IMG/VR virus record: IMGVR_UViG_3300041407_000094
Span: 1-64,000 of that record
Direction: 5' to 3' (one strand)
Length of the DNA stretch: 64,000 nucleotides
From: a virus
Part shown: piece by piece, positions 15,936 through 23,846 of the stretch
Layout of the letters: every line of letters starts with the position of its first letter
Numbering within the stretch: position 1 is the first letter of the stretch
Notes under the pieces: generated by a model
Seen by the model: only the letters and a program-made list of their open reading frames with translations
Database searches by the model: none
Told to the model about the DNA's origin: nothing
Translations under genes and position numbers: made by a program

Positions 15936-16667
15936 ATGAAAGCTATTAATTTAACGGGGATGAAATATAATAGACTTCTTGTAGAAAGTTTCGCGGGTTC
16001 TCGTAAGACCGAAGGTGCTGGTCAGTCTATACGAACTTGGAATTGTTTGTGTGACTGCGGTAATAGGATTGTTGTAGATGGGCATGCCTTGAAGTGTGAC
16101 AATACGATGAGTTGTGGATGTTATAAACTTGAAGTCACAACAACACATGGTATGTGGAAGGATCGATTTTATCAAATATGGGGAGATATGAAAGTTCGCT
16201 GTGATTGTGAAACTAATCAGTCTTACTACAGATATGGAGGTCGTGGTATTAGCTATCAAGAATCTTGGGTATCGTTTGAAGCTTTTAAAGAAGACATGTA
16301 TTCCAGCTATGAAGATCACCTAACTCTAGAGAGGATTGACGTAAACGGTAATTACTCCAAAGAAAATTGCTGCTGGGCCACTAAAGCCGAACAAGCAAGG
16401 AATAGAGGTATGGATACACGTAATAAAACAGGAGTAACTGGTATTAGAACTTGGATTGATAAAGATACTCAGGTTCTATATTATGTAGCAGAGGCTCAAG
16501 GGTTAGATGGTAAAAGGGTGACTAAACACTTTTCAACTGTAAAGTATGGCGAAGAAGGGGCATTTAATTTGGCCGTCGCTAAACGAAAAGAGTTTATGAA
16601 TGTACTAAGTGAAAATGGAATTGAGTACGGCATTAATCACGGTATCCAAAAAGAGGAATTTGTATGA
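15936..16667 (+). CDS. HNH homing endonuclease with AP2-like tail
   Basis: The 243-aa protein has a cysteine-bearing N-terminus (CLCDCGNRIVVDGHAL, MSCGCYK). An HNH-type core follows (ERIDVNGNYSKENCCWATK, near residues 130-150), then a C-terminal AP2-like repeat (GVTGIRTW to AFNLAVAKRKEF). It lies between phoH and a ClpP-like gene, consistent with insertion beside conserved genes by homing. AAGGAG precedes ATG, and the stop overlaps the next start. Confidence 0.85.
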   Translation: MKAINLTGMKYNRLLVESFAGSRKTEGAGQSIRTWNCLCDCGNRIVVDGHALKCDNTMSCGCYKLEVTTTHGMWKDRFYQIWGDMKVRCDCETNQSYYRYGGRGISYQESWVSFEAFKEDMYSSYEDHLTLERIDVNGNYSKENCCWATKAEQARNRGMDTRNKTGVTGIRTWIDKDTQVLYYVAEAQGLDGKRVTKHFSTVKYGEEGAFNLAVAKRKEFMNVLSENGIEYGINHGIQKEEFV

Positions 16668-17434
16668 AACACGAAGAACTAATGCTGTTGCCACAAAAGT
16701 CGCGTATCTCCTCCAGTCATAATGGAGGTATGACCCACGTTATTCGGATTCACGAAGATATTTCTGAGCCAAGTAACTGGAGCGATGAACTTGATCTGAT
16801 TAATGGTGCTTCTGAACAAGATACAATTGTGCTTGATGTGTGCTCGCCGGGAGGTTATCTTGATACAGCAATGCTCTTTCATCGTTCATTGAATAATTGT
16901 GCAGCTCACACTGTTGCAATTATTGGCCCTGAGTGTGCAAGTGCTGCGTCGATCATTAGTCTTTCGGCTCGGGAGTGGATTCTAGATGACACTTCTAGTC
17001 TAATGATTCACACATCTAGCTATTCGCTTGGAGGAAAGGACACAGATATTCTGGAACATGCAAACTTCTCTCGTGGACAGTTGAAGCGTTTGTATGAAAA
17101 AGTTTATTCGGGTTTTCTAAGTTCCGATGACCTTAGCGATGTCATTAAAGGGACTCCGTTCTACTTTAGTGCAGAACAAATTGCTGATCGTCTGGATGCA
17201 CTTACAGAATATCGCGCAAGTCTTCCTTGCCAGTGTGGTGATCCGTTGTGTGGGGTAGGCACAACAGAAACTTCTGAAGAAAACGAAGAAGACTTTGACG
17301 AAATGCCTACATTGGAAGACATGATTTCTTCTGCGGTAGCTTCCGGTATTGAGCAGTACGAAAAGAAACGATTGGCTACTGAAAAGAAAGCAAGTCGTGC
17401 AAAACCAGTAAAAATTACCGAGAAATCCGAATAA
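16664..17434 (+). CDS. ClpP-like serine protease
   Basis: The 256-aa protein has a ClpP/enoyl-hydratase fold serine protease domain at about residues 25-170. VLDVCSPGGYLDTAML carries the Gly-rich oxyanion region. CASAASIISL holds the catalytic Ser. MIHTSSYSLGG holds the catalytic His. A downstream Asp is not pinned. The C-terminal quarter has cysteines (CQCGDPLCGVG) and an acidic-basic tail. It is separate from the S49 prohead protease, so a role in host or early phage protein turnover is possible. The ATG overlaps the upstream endonuclease stop. Confidence 0.85.
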   Translation: MKHEELMLLPQKSRISSSHNGGMTHVIRIHEDISEPSNWSDELDLINGASEQDTIVLDVCSPGGYLDTAMLFHRSLNNCAAHTVAIIGPECASAASIISLSAREWILDDTSSLMIHTSSYSLGGKDTDILEHANFSRGQLKRLYEKVYSGFLSSDDLSDVIKGTPFYFSAEQIADRLDALTEYRASLPCQCGDPLCGVGTTETSEENEEDFDEMPTLEDMISSAVASGIEQYEKKRLATEKKASRAKPVKITEKSE

Positions 17435-17439
17435 TTCGC

Positions 17440-17477
17440 TAGACAAACCAGTGGAGTGCATGTATTATGGCTCCACT
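17440..17477 (+). promoter_or_regulatory. Promoter with hairpin enclosing the -10
   Basis: TAGACA, 17-nt spacer, TATTAT with extended TG. An inverted repeat AGTGGAG (17450-17456) and CTCCACT (17471-17477) flanks the -10, suggesting an operator or leader hairpin. A CA-rich leader (CCCAAACACAAAGGAGAG) leads to the next ATG. Confidence 0.55.
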
Positions 17478-17503
17478 AACCCAAACACAAAGGAGAGAGT
17501 ATT

Positions 17504-17719
17504 ATGAAAACCACAGGTGAAATGTATTTTGATGAAAATGTAAGCCTTGAGCACCGTCAAGGATTTCGTTCAGGTCTTGAGAAAGCCTACGAAATTATTG
17601 AAGAATATAAGACAGCACTAAAGCAAGATGGTAGGGTCAATGAACTAAATTGGGTGAATGTTTGTAGTGAACACCTAGATGACGAACTTTCCATGTATCA
17701 AGTTGGAGATGAAGAATGA
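17504..17719 (+). CDS. 71-aa acidic protein, unknown
   Basis: It is helical (HRQGFRSGLEKAYEIIEEYK), with a strong AAAGGAGAG site. Its stop overlaps the next ATG. No family recognised. Confidence 0.75.
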   Translation: MKTTGEMYFDENVSLEHRQGFRSGLEKAYEIIEEYKTALKQDGRVNELNWVNVCSEHLDDELSMYQVGDEE

Positions 17720-17811
17720 TCAGCACACAGGAAATCGAGGAACTAATTGCAGAACAACAAGCTGACCTTGCTGCACAGGAAAAGTCAGAGAATTCTGAGG
17801 AGGAAGAATGA
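17716..17811 (+). CDS. 31-aa acidic peptide
   Basis: It consists almost entirely of Glu, Ala, Gln and Ser. It is held in a chain of overlapping starts and stops (ATGA at both ends) and carries its neighbour's ribosome binding site GAGGAGGAA within its last codons. It may serve mainly as a translational bridge. Confidence 0.55.
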   Translation: MISTQEIEELIAEQQADLAAQEKSENSEEEE

Positions 17812-17927
17812 AAGAGTTAGATTATGATGAACGGTATGAGGATTACTTAGCCATCGTTGAACACTGCTTTGATGTGGACCCTCAATGGAACTGGGAAGTT
17901 GATTTAGAATCTAATTGTATTGATTAA
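17808..17927 (+). CDS. 39-aa acidic peptide
   Basis: Acidic, Trp-containing peptide (FDVDPQWNWEVDL) translated in a coupled chain. Its TAA sits in the AAAGGAG region used by the next TTG start. Confidence 0.6.
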   Translation: MKELDYDERYEDYLAIVEHCFDVDPQWNWEVDLESNCID

Positions 17928-17938
17928 AGGAGAATACT

Positions 17939-18112
17939 TTGTCTGGATCAAATGCCAATAAGAGAAGTCAACACTTAGCAATCAGGTGTGCCCTACTCAG
18001 AGAAGAAGGTTTGACATTATCTGAGATTGCTAAGTTAGTTGGGATTGAGAAAGACAAAGTAAACACAAGAACTGAACTGGGTAAACGACTTTTAAGTTTA
18101 GGAGAAATGTAA
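17939..18112 (+). CDS. Small helix-turn-helix protein
   Basis: The 57-aa protein starts at TTG behind AAAGGAGAA. Residues 20-50 (LREEGLTLSEIAKLVGIEKD) fit a helix-turn-helix with a conserved Ser/Glu-Ile-Ala turn. It is small enough to be a dimeric repressor or anti-regulator. TAATG joins it to the next gene. Target unknown. Confidence 0.65.
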   Translation: MSGSNANKRSQHLAIRCALLREEGLTLSEIAKLVGIEKDKVNTRTELGKRLLSLGEM

Positions 18113-18423
18113 TGACTGTAGATATTCAAGAAGTGCTAGACTGCCCAATGCAAGAGAATGATTCAGAGGCAACTACAATTAAAGGCTATCTGAAAGCACT
18201 TCTCTTCACACTGTGGGACGAAGGTGAGGGATTCTCTGGTAAACGCCCGTTTGGTAATTCTAATTGGGAGGATGATGTAGCATTTGCACTTGTGAAAGGC
18301 AAGTTCATTAAAGGTCGAATCACATCTGAAATGGAAGACGGGGAGGTTGTCAACGAGTATTTGGAGGATGCTGATTACCCATTGATGAACAAATTGATTC
18401 AACGTGCTATTGAGGCTTTGTAA
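18112..18423 (+). CDS. 103-aa acidic protein, unknown
   Basis: It is acidic, with Trp/Phe-containing SNWEDDVAFALVKGKF in the middle. It starts in a TAATG overlap with the HTH gene. No family recognised. Confidence 0.75.
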   Translation: MTVDIQEVLDCPMQENDSEATTIKGYLKALLFTLWDEGEGFSGKRPFGNSNWEDDVAFALVKGKFIKGRITSEMEDGEVVNEYLEDADYPLMNKLIQRAIEAL

Positions 18424-18442
18424 TTATTATGCCACTATATAT

Positions 18443-18601
18443 ATGCTAGTTAAAGTTGACTTCGGACACCGTGAATATATTAGTCTATTCGACACGCAAG
18501 ACAAGGTTAAAGCTTACCAGTCAAGCCTAGAGATGGAGATGTTTGACTCCAACAATCTTTGCGGTATTACTTTTTACACTGAGGAGTTTCAAGTACGATG
18601 A
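18443..18601 (+). CDS. 52-aa protein, unknown
   Basis: Beta-leaning peptide (MLVKVDFGHREYISLFDTQD). ATG 18443 is chosen because the longer TTG-initiated frame overlaps the previous gene without a ribosome binding site. Its stop overlaps the next ATG. Confidence 0.6.
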   Translation: MLVKVDFGHREYISLFDTQDKVKAYQSSLEMEMFDSNNLCGITFYTEEFQVR

Positions 18602-18735
18602 GTTATACAGAAGTTGAATTGGAAGGTTTGGAAAGTTCACTTGAACATTGGATTCTGAGTGATGAGCAAGATATGCGTGAAACTTTTGGTGACGACCTTG
18701 TGTTTGCTGTGAAGGAGGCTCTAGTAGATGATTAG
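18598..18735 (+). CDS. 45-aa acidic peptide
   Basis: Acidic helical peptide (MSYTEVELEGLESSLEHWIL) in the coupled chain. It overlaps the start of the following homing endonuclease by 8 nt and provides its ribosome binding site (GAAGGAGG). Confidence 0.6.
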   Translation: MSYTEVELEGLESSLEHWILSDEQDMRETFGDDLVFAVKEALVDD

Positions 18736-19360
18736 GGAGAAGCATTACGGAATAGGGATTAATGATGCTGATTGGCCATTATATACTTATGAAATAGTGG
18801 GGAATAAAAAGAAAAGAATTGGGATTTGCCCGTTTTATATGCGATGGGTTACAGTTTTAAGTAGATGCTACTCACCAAAGGAGTTAAAAAGGAATCCATC
18901 ATATCTTGGCTGTGGTGTTTGCGACGAGTGGAGATACCTTTCAAATTTCAGGTCTTGGATGGAAACTCAGGATTGGGAAGGTAATCAATTAGATAAAGAC
19001 TTGCTTGTCAGGGGTAATAAAACTTATAGCCCTGAAACTTGTGTATTTGTATCACAAGACGTTAATAAATTTTTAACTGATCGTGCTAATGACAGAGGGG
19101 CTTTTCCGATTGGTGTTTATTTTGAAAAAGATTCTGGTAAATATAAAGCTCAAGGAAGCGGTGGTGTAGGGAAGCGTATAAATTTAGGCCGTTTTGGTAC
19201 TCCAGAAGAAGCTCATAAAGCATGGCTAACCTTTAAATTAGAACAAGCTTACGTGTTAGCCGAACGACAATCTGATGAGAGGGTCGCCAAGGCTTTGATT
19301 GATCGCTACGAAAATTATGTGATGGCTTTCTCAATTACTGAGGATACTGCAAATGACTGA
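18728..19360 (+). CDS. HNH/AP2-like putative homing endonuclease (subfamily 1)
   Basis: This is a 210-aa member of a family found three times here (also 26227 and 62447). Shared blocks are YGIGINDADWP at the N-terminus, CPFYMRWVTVLSRCYS, then LDKDLLVRGNKTYSPETCVF. An AP2-like strand block follows (PIGVYFEKDSGKYKAQG, LGRFGTPEEAHKAWL). In related phage proteins the DKD...N...SPETC segment replaces a classical HNH. It sits among tiny genes, so insertion may have split an operon. Nuclease activity is inferred. Confidence 0.75.
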   Translation: MIREKHYGIGINDADWPLYTYEIVGNKKKRIGICPFYMRWVTVLSRCYSPKELKRNPSYLGCGVCDEWRYLSNFRSWMETQDWEGNQLDKDLLVRGNKTYSPETCVFVSQDVNKFLTDRANDRGAFPIGVYFEKDSGKYKAQGSGGVGKRINLGRFGTPEEAHKAWLTFKLEQAYVLAERQSDERVAKALIDRYENYVMAFSITEDTAND

Positions 19361-19499
19361 ATATGATCGCTGGCTAGATGATGGCATGGAAGACTGGTAT
19401 TGTGACGGTGAAGAAGTACTAGAGGGTGTATATGATGAACCCGATGTAGAACCAAACACTGATTACGATAACTATGACGGCTGGGATGACATGCAATGA
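19353..19499 (+). CDS. 48-aa highly acidic peptide
   Basis: Asp/Glu/Tyr/Trp-rich peptide (DNYDGWDDMQ tail). Such polyanionic small phage proteins can mimic DNA, which is speculative here. ATGA overlap with the next gene. Confidence 0.6.
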   Translation: MTEYDRWLDDGMEDWYCDGEEVLEGVYDEPDVEPNTDYDNYDGWDDMQ

Positions 19500-19780
19500 C
19501 TAAAGAAAAAGAAATTGTATCGGTTGTAGTTTCTTATGAAGACTTCACTAGCTATGATCACATACCGATTGGGAATTTCTACTTCAAAACTGCTATGGGA
19601 GATATCATTTATTTGAAGACTTCTCAACGTGAGTTGGCCCAAGAATGGATTGATGACTACGCTGGTGTTAAAGGTAAATATGTAGCAATTCCTTCCAAGG
19701 TGTTTAAGACTAAATCTAGACAGGAGAATGGACTCAGTACTGCCACAGGAACTAGTACTAGACGCGGGCAATCTAAATGA
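19496..19780 (+). CDS. 94-aa protein, unknown
   Basis: Globular N-terminal part (SVVVSYEDFTSYDHIPIGNF) and a low-complexity Ser/Thr/Gly C-terminus. It overlaps the deaminase start. No family recognised. Confidence 0.7.
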   Translation: MTKEKEIVSVVVSYEDFTSYDHIPIGNFYFKTAMGDIIYLKTSQRELAQEWIDDYAGVKGKYVAIPSKVFKTKSRQENGLSTATGTSTRRGQSK

Positions 19781-20265
19781 AGCTTAAACATCAGCTCATG
19801 TATATGAGGATTGCAGAGGCCGCTGCTGAAACATCGTCTGCTGTCAGACTCAAGGTTGGTTGCTGTTTGGTTAAGAATAATGCAGTGATTGCAGTATCAT
19901 ATAATGGACTGCCAAGTTTTCTAGATGGACCTATTGAGGATAAAGTATATCTTGCGGGAGGCGGAGCTTGGCTAGATCCTGATGAGATACTTGAAACTTA
20001 TCCTTACAAAGATGATGTGGATAGATATAAATTAGTTACCAAAAAAGAATGTAGGCATGCGGAGAAGAATAGTCTTCTAGCTTTGTCTAAGAGTAACGAG
20101 AGTGCAACCGGGGCTTCGCTCTTCTGTACTCACGCATGTTGCGAACTTTGTTCGATTGATATCATTGACAGTGGAATCGTAAAGGTCTATTATCGTAACG
20201 AGTACCGAAGCACAGAAGGGTTGGAGTATCTTCGGGCAAACAATATTGAAGTAATTAAAATTTAA
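19777..20265 (+). CDS. dCMP/cytidine deaminase-family enzyme
   Basis: The 162-aa zinc deaminase fold has the first zinc ligand and catalytic Glu in CRHAEKNSLL near residue 89, and CELC near 118 as the second pair. The usual Pro before the first Cys of PCxxC is replaced (HACCELC), a small deviation. dCMP deaminases supply dUMP for thymidylate synthesis, which fits the ThyX and RNR genes at the right end. Substrate is inferred from the phage context. Confidence 0.85.
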   Translation: MKLKHQLMYMRIAEAAAETSSAVRLKVGCCLVKNNAVIAVSYNGLPSFLDGPIEDKVYLAGGGAWLDPDEILETYPYKDDVDRYKLVTKKECRHAEKNSLLALSKSNESATGASLFCTHACCELCSIDIIDSGIVKVYYRNEYRSTEGLEYLRANNIEVIKI

Positions 20266-20275
20266 GGAGAAGAAA

Positions 20276-20704
20276 ATGCATAGCAATGAATCGAGCTGGA
20301 ATCCCGACGAAATCGTAGACACTAAATCTTTACAACTATTCACCCTTCGTGAATTTATGAAGTGTCTTAATTATGAATTTGTTGAAGGAAATCTATGGTC
20401 CAACCCATTCTTTCACTCATCTCACCATTCTAATAAAGGTCGTAATATTATTGGTTTTGTTGGAGCCCTGAAACTTTATAACGGGAATAGTGTTAAGTGT
20501 GTATTCGGTAAGCCACCAGAAAAGCTCAGCTTGTGGTCATTCAATGATTATCAAATTGCTAAAGCTAAGGCTTCACGTATCCTTGTCCGGTTGAAGCTGC
20601 AACTGTGTAAGTCTACCAAAACTATTTTGGTTCAGGACCACCGAGTGGAATTTACTTTAAAAAGTTATTCTAGACTCTTTCTTTCGAATAAATATTTGGG
20701 GTGA
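20276..20704 (+). CDS. 142-aa protein, unknown
   Basis: It is basic in its C-terminal half (RLKLQLCKSTKTILVQDHR). AAGGAGAAG precedes ATG. No family recognised. It lies between the deaminase and a terminator-promoter junction. Confidence 0.7.
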   Translation: MHSNESSWNPDEIVDTKSLQLFTLREFMKCLNYEFVEGNLWSNPFFHSSHHSNKGRNIIGFVGALKLYNGNSVKCVFGKPPEKLSLWSFNDYQIAKAKASRILVRLKLQLCKSTKTILVQDHRVEFTLKSYSRLFLSNKYLG

Positions 20705-20707
20705 TGT

Positions 20708-20899
20708 ATGGAGCATCGTACTATCGCCTTGCTTTTTAGTAACTCACATTGGATGTGGTCTGAAGACTACCACTTTGGTAATCACAAAGACCTTGGGAAG
20801 TTCGTTGAAGTGTTCTTCACAAAAGGCTTCTCTGATCGTGAGGTTGATGAAGTCGTGAGGGATTACTATTCGGCAAACTGTGAGCATCTTTTTGACTAA
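20708..20899 (+). CDS. 63-aa protein, unknown
   Basis: Aromatic and His-rich N-terminus (SNSHWMWSEDYHFGNHKDLG). It is the last gene before the terminator at 20907. Function not recognised. Confidence 0.65.
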   Translation: MEHRTIALLFSNSHWMWSEDYHFGNHKDLGKFVEVFFTKGFSDREVDEVVRDYYSANCEHLFD

Positions 20900-20906
20900 T
20901 TCTAAG

Positions 20907-20939
20907 GCTCGGGACTTGACTGTCTCGGGCTTTTATTTT
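20907..20939 (+). terminator. Rho-independent terminator with -35 in its loop
   Basis: GCTCGGGAC and GTCTCGGGC form a 9-bp stem with two G-U pairs. The loop is TTGACT, and TTTTATTTT follows. The loop doubles as the -35 box of the next promoter. Confidence 0.85.
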
Positions 20940-20944
20940 ATCAT
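20916..20944 (+). promoter_or_regulatory. Promoter overlaid on terminator
   Basis: TTGACT (the terminator loop), a 17-nt spacer made of the 3' stem and U-tract, then TATCAT. It serves the metallophosphoesterase gene at 20974. Confidence 0.7.
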
Positions 20945-20973
20945 TGGTTTACTAATTTAAAGGAGCACAACAA

Positions 20974-21300
20974 TTGGCTAACGTTTGGTTTACATCAGAC
21001 CTACACCTAGGTCACAAGAATATTGCAAACTTCCGCACTCAGTTTGAATCTGAACTTCACCATAGGGAAGTAATTAAAGAGAATTACCACAAGGTCGTCA
21101 CTAAACGTGATAAAGTGTACTTTCTTGGTGATGTGGCGTTTACACAGGAAACTCTAAAAGATGTTGGTACTTGGGTTGCTGAGAAGAAAGTACTGATTGT
21201 AGGTAATCATTGTATTGACAACATCAAGATGTCAGAAGTATGCAAACACTTTGATGAAGTGTACAGCCTTAAAAAGTACAAAGAAACGGTTGAATATTGA
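20974..21300 (+). CDS. Truncated metallophosphoesterase
   Basis: The 108-aa protein keeps the N-terminal metal-binding blocks of calcineurin-like phosphoesterases: DLHLGH near residue 9, FLGDVAF near 50 and VGNH near 75. It stops before the C-terminal His motifs normally found about 60-70 residues further on. The next gene begins 16 nt later, so the loss is a true truncation and not a hidden frameshift, as far as I can see. It starts at TTG after AAAGGAGCAC. Activity is doubtful. Confidence 0.75.
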   Translation: MANVWFTSDLHLGHKNIANFRTQFESELHHREVIKENYHKVVTKRDKVYFLGDVAFTQETLKDVGTWVAEKKVLIVGNHCIDNIKMSEVCKHFDEVYSLKKYKETVEY

Positions 21301-21315
21301 AGAGAAGGTTTACAA

Positions 21316-21504
21316 ATGAATAAAGCAAAACTAAAGAAAGACCTAGAACTAATCCACCGCCACCTAACACGGGCAGAAGTTGTGATGGAAAAGATAGCCA
21401 CAAAGCTTGGCATTGACAGACACGAATACTTAGAGAAAACTCTATACGAAGTGGAAGAGTTGCTGAAAATGTTTGAAGACAACGGACCACCAAAGACCCA
21501 CTAG
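21316..21504 (+). CDS. 62-aa helical protein, unknown
   Basis: Lys/Glu/Leu-rich helices (KKDLELIHRHLTRAEVVMEK). GAGAAGG precedes ATG. Possibly a small coiled-coil protein. Confidence 0.7.
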   Translation: MNKAKLKKDLELIHRHLTRAEVVMEKIATKLGIDRHEYLEKTLYEVEELLKMFEDNGPPKTH

Positions 21505-21557
21505 GCCTTGTTTAGTTACTTAGTGGACATCATAAAGACTTTTAGAGAACATTTGCA

Positions 21558-21758
21558 ATGGTAGGATTAGTTAAACAACGTCTAGCTTGGGAAGCAGAAT
21601 TTGCATTAGGTGCTGAGACAGACTTCGTAGCTTTCAAAGAATATAAGGAAAAGAGATTGTCTGAAGATTTCAGACTGTCAAGTTATATGGAAAAGCATTT
21701 TGAATATGTGATTAACTTAGAACGACGGCTTAAATTGAAGGAGAAAGAAGATGAGTAA
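21558..21758 (+). CDS. 66-aa helical protein, unknown
   Basis: Charged helical protein ending in NLERRLKLKEKEDE. The ribosome binding site is weak. It overlaps the next gene. Confidence 0.65.
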   Translation: MVGLVKQRLAWEAEFALGAETDFVAFKEYKEKRLSEDFRLSSYMEKHFEYVINLERRLKLKEKEDE

Positions 21759-22131
21759 TCCAAACTTTACACCGATTACAGACGCTCAACGAGAGCAGGC
21801 TAAACAACAACGTCTAGCTGACCAAGAGTTTGCCCGTAATAACTTAAAAGTAACATACATGGACCAACCACACTGGGTGACATTGGCTTCAAAATATAAT
21901 TGCAAACTGCCGATGTGGTGGAAGCCCTCTAGTGATGTGAAATACCTTAGGCGAGTGGCCAAGAAAGCTAATTTTGATTTGAATGTGTTCGTAGAAAGTA
22001 CAGGCTGTTCTAATATCAAAGAATATGCTGACTTAAACTCAAATTGGAGCGTTCTTGGACTGGTTGGTACTCTACTTGAGTTTATTGATGAGCAAAAGAG
22101 CTTAGAATCAAGCGCATGTACTACAAGTTAA
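21751..22131 (+). CDS. 126-aa protein, unknown
   Basis: Gln/Arg-rich N-terminus (DAQREQAKQQRLADQEFARN) followed by a Trp/Lys-containing globular part. GAAGGAGAAAG precedes ATG. No family recognised. Confidence 0.7.
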   Translation: MSNPNFTPITDAQREQAKQQRLADQEFARNNLKVTYMDQPHWVTLASKYNCKLPMWWKPSSDVKYLRRVAKKANFDLNVFVESTGCSNIKEYADLNSNWSVLGLVGTLLEFIDEQKSLESSACTTS

Positions 22132-22186
22132 GGGAGTTTTAGGGGTATAAAACTATGATCTCTGTTTCAAAGCTGTGGGATCAGGG

Positions 22187-22215
22187 TTGTAAAGACACGA
22201 AGTTTCTGATATGAT
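22187..22215 (+). promoter_or_regulatory. Sigma70-like promoter
   Basis: TTGTAA, 17-nt spacer, TATGAT. It lies in the 110-nt gap before the membrane peptide and the phaZ unit, so it is the likely promoter for phaZ. Confidence 0.6.
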
Positions 22216-22241
22216 ATATTTCCAATGAAAGGAGTAATAAA

Positions 22242-22424
22242 ATGTTTATAATTCTATATCTCGCAATAACTTTAGTAATGCTGTATAGCGAAGCACTCGA
22301 TTGCTACAGAACTAAAGTGAAATTCAATATCCTCGGTAGTTTGTTGTTCTCCTTTGCTTGGATTATATCCCTACCTTGGTCTATTTATAGTATTTGGGCT
22401 GTTCAACAGAAAGATACAAACTGA
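22242..22424 (+). CDS. Small membrane protein
   Basis: The 60-aa protein has two hydrophobic segments (residues 1-14 and about 28-50, LLFSFAWIISLPWSIYSIWA). AAAGGAG precedes ATG. It is first gene of the phaZ unit. Role unknown. Confidence 0.7.
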   Translation: MFIILYLAITLVMLYSEALDCYRTKVKFNILGSLLFSFAWIISLPWSIYSIWAVQQKDTN

Positions 22425-22446
22425 GTAACTTGGTGGGGTGTAAATA

Positions 22447-22626
22447 ATGACCAAACAATATTCCCATGACAGAGAAGTGATCAAAGACTTCATCCGCTTC
22501 CTGTCAGATGAGCATAAGTGTGCAGTGGTGTGTTTTCCTGATGAATTTGCAGCCAACAGTTATGTGAACTATAAGTTTATTAACGTTTCAGATATCTTGG
22601 AAGAGTTTTTGGAGGGGAGAAAGTAG
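22447..22626 (+). CDS. 59-aa protein, unknown
   Basis: Mixed alpha/beta peptide (HDREVIKDFIRFLSDEHKCA). Its last codons supply GGAGGGGAG for the phaZ GTG start, which overlaps its stop by one base. Confidence 0.7.
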   Translation: MTKQYSHDREVIKDFIRFLSDEHKCAVVCFPDEFAANSYVNYKFINVSDILEEFLEGRK

Positions 22627-23459
22627 TGAGCATTCAAATGAATAACCAAACAATCGTGTTAGGGAATCAGTCCATGTACGTTTCAATTAAGCCGGGGAAG
22701 CTTGGGGCTGTCCCACTTTTGATAATGAATGGTATAGGAGCGAATACTGGTCTGCTGACTCCGTTTGTTGAAGCTATGCACGAATCAAATCCTGAACTTG
22801 AGATTATTACTTTTGATGTGCCGGGGTGTGGTGGATCTTCTGTTCCCTCTTTTCCATACCGATTCAGTGGTTTGGCTAAAACAGTAAGTCAGGTACTTGA
22901 CTATTTGAACTATGGGCAAGTTGATGTACTTGGCCTATCATGGGGTGGATTTTTGGCGTCGCAGTTCGCATACGATTACCCACAACGTTGTAAGAAACTA
23001 ATACTATGCGCGACGGCCACTGGCGTTACATCCGTTCCACCTAGTTTTAAGGTGTTGTCGCTGATGGCTTCGCCTAGACGCTACTCTGACTCAGCTTATA
23101 TGATCGAGATTGCTCCTCTAATCTACGGTGGAAAATTCCGCTCTGATCCTGAGCTAGCAATTAAGTATGCACGGAAGATGGAAGCTAATAGGTCTGAAAA
23201 TAAAGCTAACACCGCTGGATACAAGTTTCAACAGCTAGCAATTTGTTGGTGGAGCAGCATGTGGATGCTTCCTTGTATTAAACAACCTACACTTCTGATT
23301 GGTGGTAGCGATGATCCAATCATACCGTTAGTGAATATGAAGATTATGAAAGGACTTATTCCTAATTCAAAGCTTCATGTGGTGGACGATGGACACCTTT
23401 TCCTACTCTGTTCAACTGATGTGGTAACACCTATTATTAATGAATTCTTGGAGGGTTAG
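22626..23459 (+). CDS. phaZ: Intracellular polyhydroxyalkanoate depolymerase
   Basis: The 277-aa alpha/beta hydrolase matches, block by block from memory, the Pseudomonas medium-chain PhaZ. The blocks are MNGIGAN near 34, FDVPGCGGSS near 65, FPYRFSGLAK, and LDYLNYGQVDVLGLSWGG with the nucleophile Ser in GLSWG. Then come DYPQRCKKLIL, MASPRRY, IAPLIYGGKFRSDPEL, GGSDDPIIPL with catalytic Asp, and DDGHLFLL with catalytic His. Its length fits the family (about 280 aa). PhaZ hydrolyses stored PHA granules to hydroxyacids, so a phage copy would act as an auxiliary metabolic gene mobilising host carbon. The GTG start follows GGAGGGGAG. The next gene begins one base after the stop. Confidence 0.9.
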   Translation: MSIQMNNQTIVLGNQSMYVSIKPGKLGAVPLLIMNGIGANTGLLTPFVEAMHESNPELEIITFDVPGCGGSSVPSFPYRFSGLAKTVSQVLDYLNYGQVDVLGLSWGGFLASQFAYDYPQRCKKLILCATATGVTSVPPSFKVLSLMASPRRYSDSAYMIEIAPLIYGGKFRSDPELAIKYARKMEANRSENKANTAGYKFQQLAICWWSSMWMLPCIKQPTLLIGGSDDPIIPLVNMKIMKGLIPNSKLHVVDDGHLFLLCSTDVVTPIINEFLEG

Positions 23460-23846
23460 ATGATAATTGAATATGCTAGAATACTCTCACCTCCAATGTG
23501 CAGGCGATATCCAGAGAAGATATACATCTATGGTGATAACTTAAAAGCCTTCGGTAAAGGAGGGCAAGCTATCATCCGTGATGAGCCTAATGCTTTGGGT
23601 ATCCCAACTAAACGATACCCTTCTTGGGATGATTGGGCATTCTTTAGTGATAAACCAGATGAAATTGAAGCTGTAAAGATATCCCTACGTGAATTGTGGA
23701 AGGTTGCACAAGACAAAGTGATTGTATTCCCTGAAGATGGTATTGGAACAGGAAGGGCTAAGATGAAAGAGAAATCTCCTGTTGCTTATGAGATGATGTG
23801 TGGTATATTGTGGGAACATTTTGGTATTGTTAATGGAGGAAAATAA
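23460..23846 (+). CDS. Conserved phage protein, unknown role
   Basis: The 128-aa protein contains IYGDNLKAFGKGGQ, IRDEPNALGIPTKRYP and FPEDGIGTGRAKMKE. I recall this conserved phage/bacterial family as uncharacterised (a DUF). The glycine-rich loops could bind a nucleotide. It follows phaZ directly and is probably co-expressed. Confidence 0.75.
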   Translation: MIIEYARILSPPMCRRYPEKIYIYGDNLKAFGKGGQAIIRDEPNALGIPTKRYPSWDDWAFFSDKPDEIEAVKISLRELWKVAQDKVIVFPEDGIGTGRAKMKEKSPVAYEMMCGILWEHFGIVNGGK

